From an uncultured bacterium (GTDB lineage: Bacteria > Cyanobacteriota > Vampirovibrionia > Gastranaerophilales > Gastranaerophilaceae): a stretch of 35,472 nucleotides of DNA. The translations under genes were made by a program, and so were the position numbers. The notes under the pieces were generated by a model. It did no database searches. It had not been told where the DNA came from and was given only the letters and a program-made list of their open reading frames with translations. The stretch is taken from the NCBI GenBank assembly GCA_900551915.1, contig URXT01000018.1:1-35472 (forward strand), given 5' to 3'. How positions within the stretch are numbered: the first letter of the stretch is position 1; every line of letters begins with the position of its first letter. Positions 31,657-35,472 of this stretch are shown here, in pieces.

Positions 31657-33418
31657 AGAAGCATATATCACAAATTATTTACTAAGCCTTTCTGAACGCT
31701 CATACAGAACTAATAAAGGTGACTACCAAATAGGTTTTGATTGGATTATATATCAATACGGTTTATCACAAAAATGGCAACCTATCAGATATCCTTTTCA
31801 TATTGAATGTAAAGGGCAGGTTATTACGCATAAAACTGAAGCTGAATTCGGTATTGATTTTAGTTTTTATGATAAAAAAAGCAGATTGGTAATAGTATTT
31901 TTGTTAAAAGCCGATAAACTTACTTATAATAATTGGACTCAAAAAGATTTTGACAGCGATTTGAGACGAGCTATCAATCCTGATTTAGAAAATATTGAAA
32001 TAAATTTTGAAAAAATAGAAAAATATAAAATTATAACAGTATATAATAAAAATGATGATAAAAAAGGAATTGAATGTTATGAAAATTTTATAAAATCTGC
32101 GCCTAAAAAAATATATGACAAAATAGATTTGGAATTTGTAAGATGGAATATTGACAGATTGGTACAAGAGGTAACTGAAAATTTATTAAGTGCAGATATT
32201 TTGCCAAATAATCTTTCAGGTTTATTTTCGTATATTTCATTGCAAGTTTCTGATTTTGAATATGGAACAAAAGAGTGGGAAAATCAATTAATTCCTAACT
32301 GGAAAAATTTCTTAAATCAAATTTTTACAAAAAGTATTGATGAAAGAAAGTTAAATCTAGTTCCGTTTTCTTTAATAATATTAAAAAATGAATTAAGGAA
32401 TTATCCAAGTTCAATTATAGGATGGTATGATCTAATAGAATATGCCGTTTTAAAACTCTGGGACTTATTTCCTTCATTGAATAAAAAACTTCAGAAAATA
32501 GTTGTTTTAATATGGAGAGATTTCTATATAAATGAATTAGTTTTATATTTTAAAACTTATAATGAACTTCTTACTACTCCCTATGGAATAAATTGCAAAA
32601 CTCCTTTTATGTCACTTAATGCAATTAGTACAAGTTATACAACATATTGGCATTTGGGCAGATTAGGAATACTTTATCTCAACATGTTATATATACTTGA
32701 TGAAAAACAAAAAAATAAAGTTTTAGAATATTTTTCTAATTATATGGAAAAAATTATTGAAAATAATACGTCATGTTATTATCCTTTACTTGATATTAAT
32801 CATATCGAACTTTATTTGATATTCATCGTTTATTTATTAAGTAATAAAAAAGAAAAACTTTACAATTTTTTTATTGAGTTAGGAAATTTTTTGTGTGTTA
32901 GAAAAATGCAAAAAACAAGAATTCCATTTATTGAATCTCGAAACAGATTGGATTTGGTTGCTGAATTTGTTGCAACTAATGAAAAACCAATAGAATGGAG
33001 TTCCAAATCAAGTTATTTATTAACAATGTTATTAGAAATGTTTACTGTTTTTGATAAAGAAAAAGCTGATGAACTTATAAAATATTATTTTGATGAAATT
33101 ATTTATGCAAATGAAAATGATAGAGAAAAAATAGATTTAGTTAGTTGGTATCCTGATAAAACTTGGCAAGATAATATATTTAAAAAACAGGTTGTCAACG
33201 GAACAGGAGTAAGCACAAGTAATTTTTCTGATTTTAAGAATCAAAATGATGAAAATAAACAAAATACAATTAAATCATTTATGAAAAAAATGAGAGAAAG
33301 AGATATTAATATAAATGATCTAAATATACCCATTGCAGCATATATTTTAGCCTGCATTAAATATCATTCACCACTTCCTCCGGAATTTTGGAGAATATTT
33401 ATTAGCGGAGAAAAATAA
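31646..33418 (+). CDS. Protein of unknown function with possible restriction-nuclease-like N-terminus
   Basis: The 590-residue protein has AAGGA 8 nt before its ATG, inside the previous gene. Residues 1-120 carry HIECKGQ (52-58) and TEAEFGIDFSF (64-74), then LVIVFLLKADK (81-91). The E..GxD...VxxxK spacing recalls PD-(D/E)XK domains, but a Leu stands where Glu or Gln is expected before Lys88, so the domain may be inactive or misread. Residues 180-590 are helical (for example RNYPSSIIGWYDLIEYAVLK, YWHLGRLGILYLNMLYILDE). Coupling to the upstream scaffold-like gene by overlap implies a two-protein unit. Confidence 0.72.
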   Translation: MQNKEAYITNYLLSLSERSYRTNKGDYQIGFDWIIYQYGLSQKWQPIRYPFHIECKGQVITHKTEAEFGIDFSFYDKKSRLVIVFLLKADKLTYNNWTQKDFDSDLRRAINPDLENIEINFEKIEKYKIITVYNKNDDKKGIECYENFIKSAPKKIYDKIDLEFVRWNIDRLVQEVTENLLSADILPNNLSGLFSYISLQVSDFEYGTKEWENQLIPNWKNFLNQIFTKSIDERKLNLVPFSLIILKNELRNYPSSIIGWYDLIEYAVLKLWDLFPSLNKKLQKIVVLIWRDFYINELVLYFKTYNELLTTPYGINCKTPFMSLNAISTSYTTYWHLGRLGILYLNMLYILDEKQKNKVLEYFSNYMEKIIENNTSCYYPLLDINHIELYLIFIVYLLSNKKEKLYNFFIELGNFLCVRKMQKTRIPFIESRNRLDLVAEFVATNEKPIEWSSKSSYLLTMLLEMFTVFDKEKADELIKYYFDEIIYANENDREKIDLVSWYPDKTWQDNIFKKQVVNGTGVSTSNFSDFKNQNDENKQNTIKSFMKKMRERDININDLNIPIAAYILACIKYHSPLPPEFWRIFISGEK

Positions 33419-33434
33419 CAGTAACAAATATACG

Positions 33435-34436
33435 TTATTTTTTTATTTGTTTCTTTTCCAACTGTTTCTGTGTTTGCTTAACAGATTCTAAGAAATGTTT
33501 TTCAACTTCGGATAATTCGCATTTTATTGTTTCTTTGTATTTTGCATATTCGGCAAGTGCTTTGTTTTCAGCTTCAAGTTTTGAGATTTTTCCTGGATTT
33601 TCAAGAAGTTCGCTTCCGGTCATTTTTATAAAATCATCGAGTTTTGCAATCCAGTCTTTCATTGTCATAGGGATTTGTCGGATTGCCTGTAATTCTGCAA
33701 ATTCAAGATATGCAGATGTAATTCTGTTTAAAATGTTTAGTTCTTTTTCATCCAAATAATTTTTTGCAACTGTAACTTCATCTTTTTTCGGATGATTACC
33801 TTTAAAAACAGTCAAGCCCATATTATCTTTTGTGCTATCTGCCCGCAAATAAATCACTTCTGCTGCAGTATGGCCGTGTGCGGCAAAGTGCATTTTATTC
33901 TGAACAACTTTGAAAAATAATTTAGTCTCCTCGGCATTAGGATTGTAATCCATACTTGTAGCATAAATATCTAAAATCTGACGGTAAAAAACTTTTTCAG
34001 AAGAACGAATATCTCTAATACGTTCTAAAAGTTCTTGCCAATATCCGCCGCCACCTGCTTGTTTTAACAAATCATCATTTAGAGCAAATCCTTTTTTCAG
34101 ATATTCTTTTAAAACTTGTGTCGCCCAAATTCTAAATTGAGTGCCACGTAAAGATTTAACACGATAACCCACAGAAATAATTACATCAAGATTGTAGTGT
34201 TTGGTATTGTAATTTTTTCCATCGGAAGCAGTTGTTCGGAAATTCCGAACAACTGAATTTTCATCCAGTTCTCCTTCCTCAAAAATATGAGAAATATGTT
34301 CACTAATATTGGCTTTGCTTGATTGAAACAATTCAACCATTTGATTTTGCGTAAGCCAAACTGTTTCGTTTTCTATTCTTACATCAATTTTGGTTTGACC
34401 GTCTTGAGTCTGATAAATTATAATTTCATTTTCCAT
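33435..34436 (-). CDS. RhuM family protein
   Basis: The 333-residue protein belongs to the RhuM ('virulence protein') family, common in variable islands and beside restriction and abortive-infection genes. The N-terminal DNA-binding-like part includes VWLTQNQMVELFQSSKANIS and EHISHIFEEGELDENSVVRN, then YNLDVIISVGYRVKSLRGTQ and FRIWATQVLKEYLKKGFALN. The C-terminal domain has HFAAHGHTAAEVIYLRAD and MGLTVFKGNHPKKDEV. The length is normal. AAAGGAT lies 8 nt from the ATG and TATAAT about 25 nt further up. Molecular function is unknown. It is less AT-rich than the block it borders. Confidence 0.9.
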   Translation of the reverse strand: MENEIIIYQTQDGQTKIDVRIENETVWLTQNQMVELFQSSKANISEHISHIFEEGELDENSVVRNFRTTASDGKNYNTKHYNLDVIISVGYRVKSLRGTQFRIWATQVLKEYLKKGFALNDDLLKQAGGGGYWQELLERIRDIRSSEKVFYRQILDIYATSMDYNPNAEETKLFFKVVQNKMHFAAHGHTAAEVIYLRADSTKDNMGLTVFKGNHPKKDEVTVAKNYLDEKELNILNRITSAYLEFAELQAIRQIPMTMKDWIAKLDDFIKMTGSELLENPGKISKLEAENKALAEYAKYKETIKCELSEVEKHFLESVKQTQKQLEKKQIKK

Positions 34437-34495
34437 GCTATAATCCTTTATTTTAAGTAATTATAACATATATTAGCTATAATAGCGAATAAAAC

Positions 34496-34527
34496 AAAAT
34501 CCCTAACCAGTCAGTAGCAGGGATTTT
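34496..34527 (-). terminator. Terminator hairpin after the DUF5681 gene
   Basis: AAAATCCCT and AGGGATTTT pair with a 14-nt loop. On the minus strand the hairpin is 28 nt after the stop at 34555 and ends in TTTTG. Confidence 0.65.
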
Positions 34528-34554
34528 GAATTGATGACATTATTTGAAATGTAA

Positions 34555-34989
34555 TTATTTTTGCTCTTTTTCGGATAACAGTTTATCATACATTTCATGT
34601 AAATGTTGTACCAAGCGATTTCGCTCATCCTCTGTAAATTCAGGCTCAACAGGATTTTGACGTTCTATAAGACTTTTCACGATATCGTTGAAATTACATT
34701 TAAACAGATTATTTGATTGAAGTAAGAATTTCCTGGAAGGACCGTCATTTTGAATCGCATCTTGAACCATTTTTTTTGCAAGAATGCTGTAAAGAGGCAC
34801 TTTCTCTTTCAGCCCGCTTGCATTTGTAATGGTCTTTTGTTGACATAATTCAAGGCTTATCGCATGAAATAACGTCTCAGGAATTACTTTTTTCTTCCGC
34901 CCTGCGGGATTGCCGGAGCGTCCTTTGGTAAAACGAGTATTCTTTGGCGGTTTTCCATAACCGATTTCGTAATTTTTATTATTCTCCAT
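34555..34989 (-). CDS. DUF5681 domain protein
   Basis: The 144-residue protein has the DUF5681 signature near the N-terminus (GYGKPPKNTRFTKGRSGNPA then GRKKK), a basic, glycine-rich segment found in proteins encoded with DNA methylases and phage packaging genes. The rest is helical. A TTG at 35004 opens the frame earlier, but GGAGG sits 6 nt before the ATG at 34989, which is therefore the start. It overlaps the methylase stop by 11 nt, so the two are coupled. Confidence 0.85.
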   Translation of the reverse strand: MENNKNYEIGYGKPPKNTRFTKGRSGNPAGRKKKVIPETLFHAISLELCQQKTITNASGLKEKVPLYSILAKKMVQDAIQNDGPSRKFLLQSNNLFKCNFNDIVKSLIERQNPVEPEFTEDERNRLVQHLHEMYDKLLSEKEQK

Positions 34990-35472
34990 CTTGAACCTCC
35001 GCAAAGTTTTTGATTAATTTAGCAGTTTTGCCGGTTTCTTTCTCCCAGCGAAAAATTGTTACATCCACATATCGCGGGCTTATTTCAATCAATCGAGCTC
35101 TGCGTTTACATCGTTCTGCGGCAAGCAATGTAGAGCCTGAACCGCCAAAACAGTCCAGTACAATGTCATTTTTAGACGAAGTATCTAGCATAATCGAATG
35201 AAGTAAAGATACAGATTTCGTTGTAGGATGCAGTTTCAGGAGTTCCAAAGATGCAGGGTTTGTTGCTCTGACGCCAGGATAATCCCAAACATTTGTACGA
35301 TACCTGCCATATTTACCTAGTTGAATATGGTTTTGATGCTTGGCTTTTCCGTTTTTGAATATCGGCACCATCTCATGTTGGCTTCTATACAAAGCCCCAA
35401 TACCGCCGACGCCTTTATTCCAAACTGCTATATTTTTGAGCTCGGTATAATGCTTTTTACCTTCTGTGAGTA
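34979..35472 (-). CDS. DNA methylase (N4/N6 type), C-terminal part, runs off the window
   Basis: The frame is open to the window edge, so the true start is outside; upstream residues GVGGIGALYRSQHEM continue it. Visible motifs are PGVRATNPASLELLKLHPTT, then DIVLDCFGGSGSTLLAAERC (SAM-binding FGGSGST) and ARLIEISPRYVDVTIFRW, in the order of beta-class methylases of the 'DNA modification methylase' family. The catalytic (D/N)PPY lies beyond the edge. It methylates adenine or cytosine amino groups in DNA. With the DUF5681 gene it probably marks another mobile element. Confidence 0.9.
   Translation of the reverse strand, partial: LTEGKKHYTELKNIAVWNKGVGGIGALYRSQHEMVPIFKNGKAKHQNHIQLGKYGRYRTNVWDYPGVRATNPASLELLKLHPTTKSVSLLHSIMLDTSSKNDIVLDCFGGSGSTLLAAERCKRRARLIEISPRYVDVTIFRWEKETGKTAKLIKNFAEVQDGE

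Overview
The window is an AT-rich bacterial contig that most resembles a gut Gastranaerophilales (Vampirovibrionia / 'Melainabacteria') genome. This is an inference from a pseudopilin with the motif FTLSEVLITLGIIGIIASMT, a cyanobacterial-like type A RNase P RNA, and the mix of small secreted helical proteins. I could not test taxonomy by search.

Layout. (1) 1-11.8 kb is housekeeping sequence: the start of a gene cut at a poly-C edge, a flotillin/NfeD (YuaF-YuaG type) pair, a surface-like acidic protein, a coupled operon of two paralogous secreted helical proteins plus a LipM/LplA-type acyltransferase, a TPR protein, a pseudopilin whose start codon is separated from its coding frame by a run of 13 G, rnpB, aroA, a membrane-anchored protein, tRNA-CAU and a sugar-nucleotide pyrophosphorylase. 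(2) 11.87-16.2 kb is a decayed integrative element bracketed by a tRNA-Lys 5' half and an intact tRNA-Lys. It carries a ParD/ParE-like toxin-antitoxin pair, an LprI-like protein, a MuF-like protein, a small membrane protein and two integrase fragments lying tail to tail. (3) 16.2-20.8 kb is a graveyard: tape-measure-like and integrase remnants, two tRNA-Ser genes, ogt, a broken MuF-M23 peptidase gene and a broken secreted-protein gene. (4) 20.9-23.9 kb is a cassette (XRE regulator; helical-DuOB protein; two DUF488 proteins) between two diverged direct repeats of about 176 bp. (5) 24.3-33.4 kb is a very AT-rich, defence-island-like block: a nuclease-DUF2075 helicase with a cyclase-like protein, then a four-gene divergent module (VPA1262-family PLD-like protein plus helical partner; large helical protein plus possible nuclease-like protein). 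(6) 33.4 kb to the end holds a RhuM-family gene, a DUF5681 protein and a DNA methylase running off the edge.

The strongest new observations are the likely phase-variable pseudopilin (12 G would fuse the ribosome binding site and ATG to a class III signal peptide; 13 G stops after 12 codons), a family of proteins sharing an N-terminal helical module but differing in the C-terminal domain (MuF-like, MuF+M23, DuOB), the undescribed four-gene divergent module at 27.0-33.4 kb, and a set of genes with no Shine-Dalgarno sequence whose -10 box lies 6-7 nt before the ATG, which predicts leaderless mRNAs.
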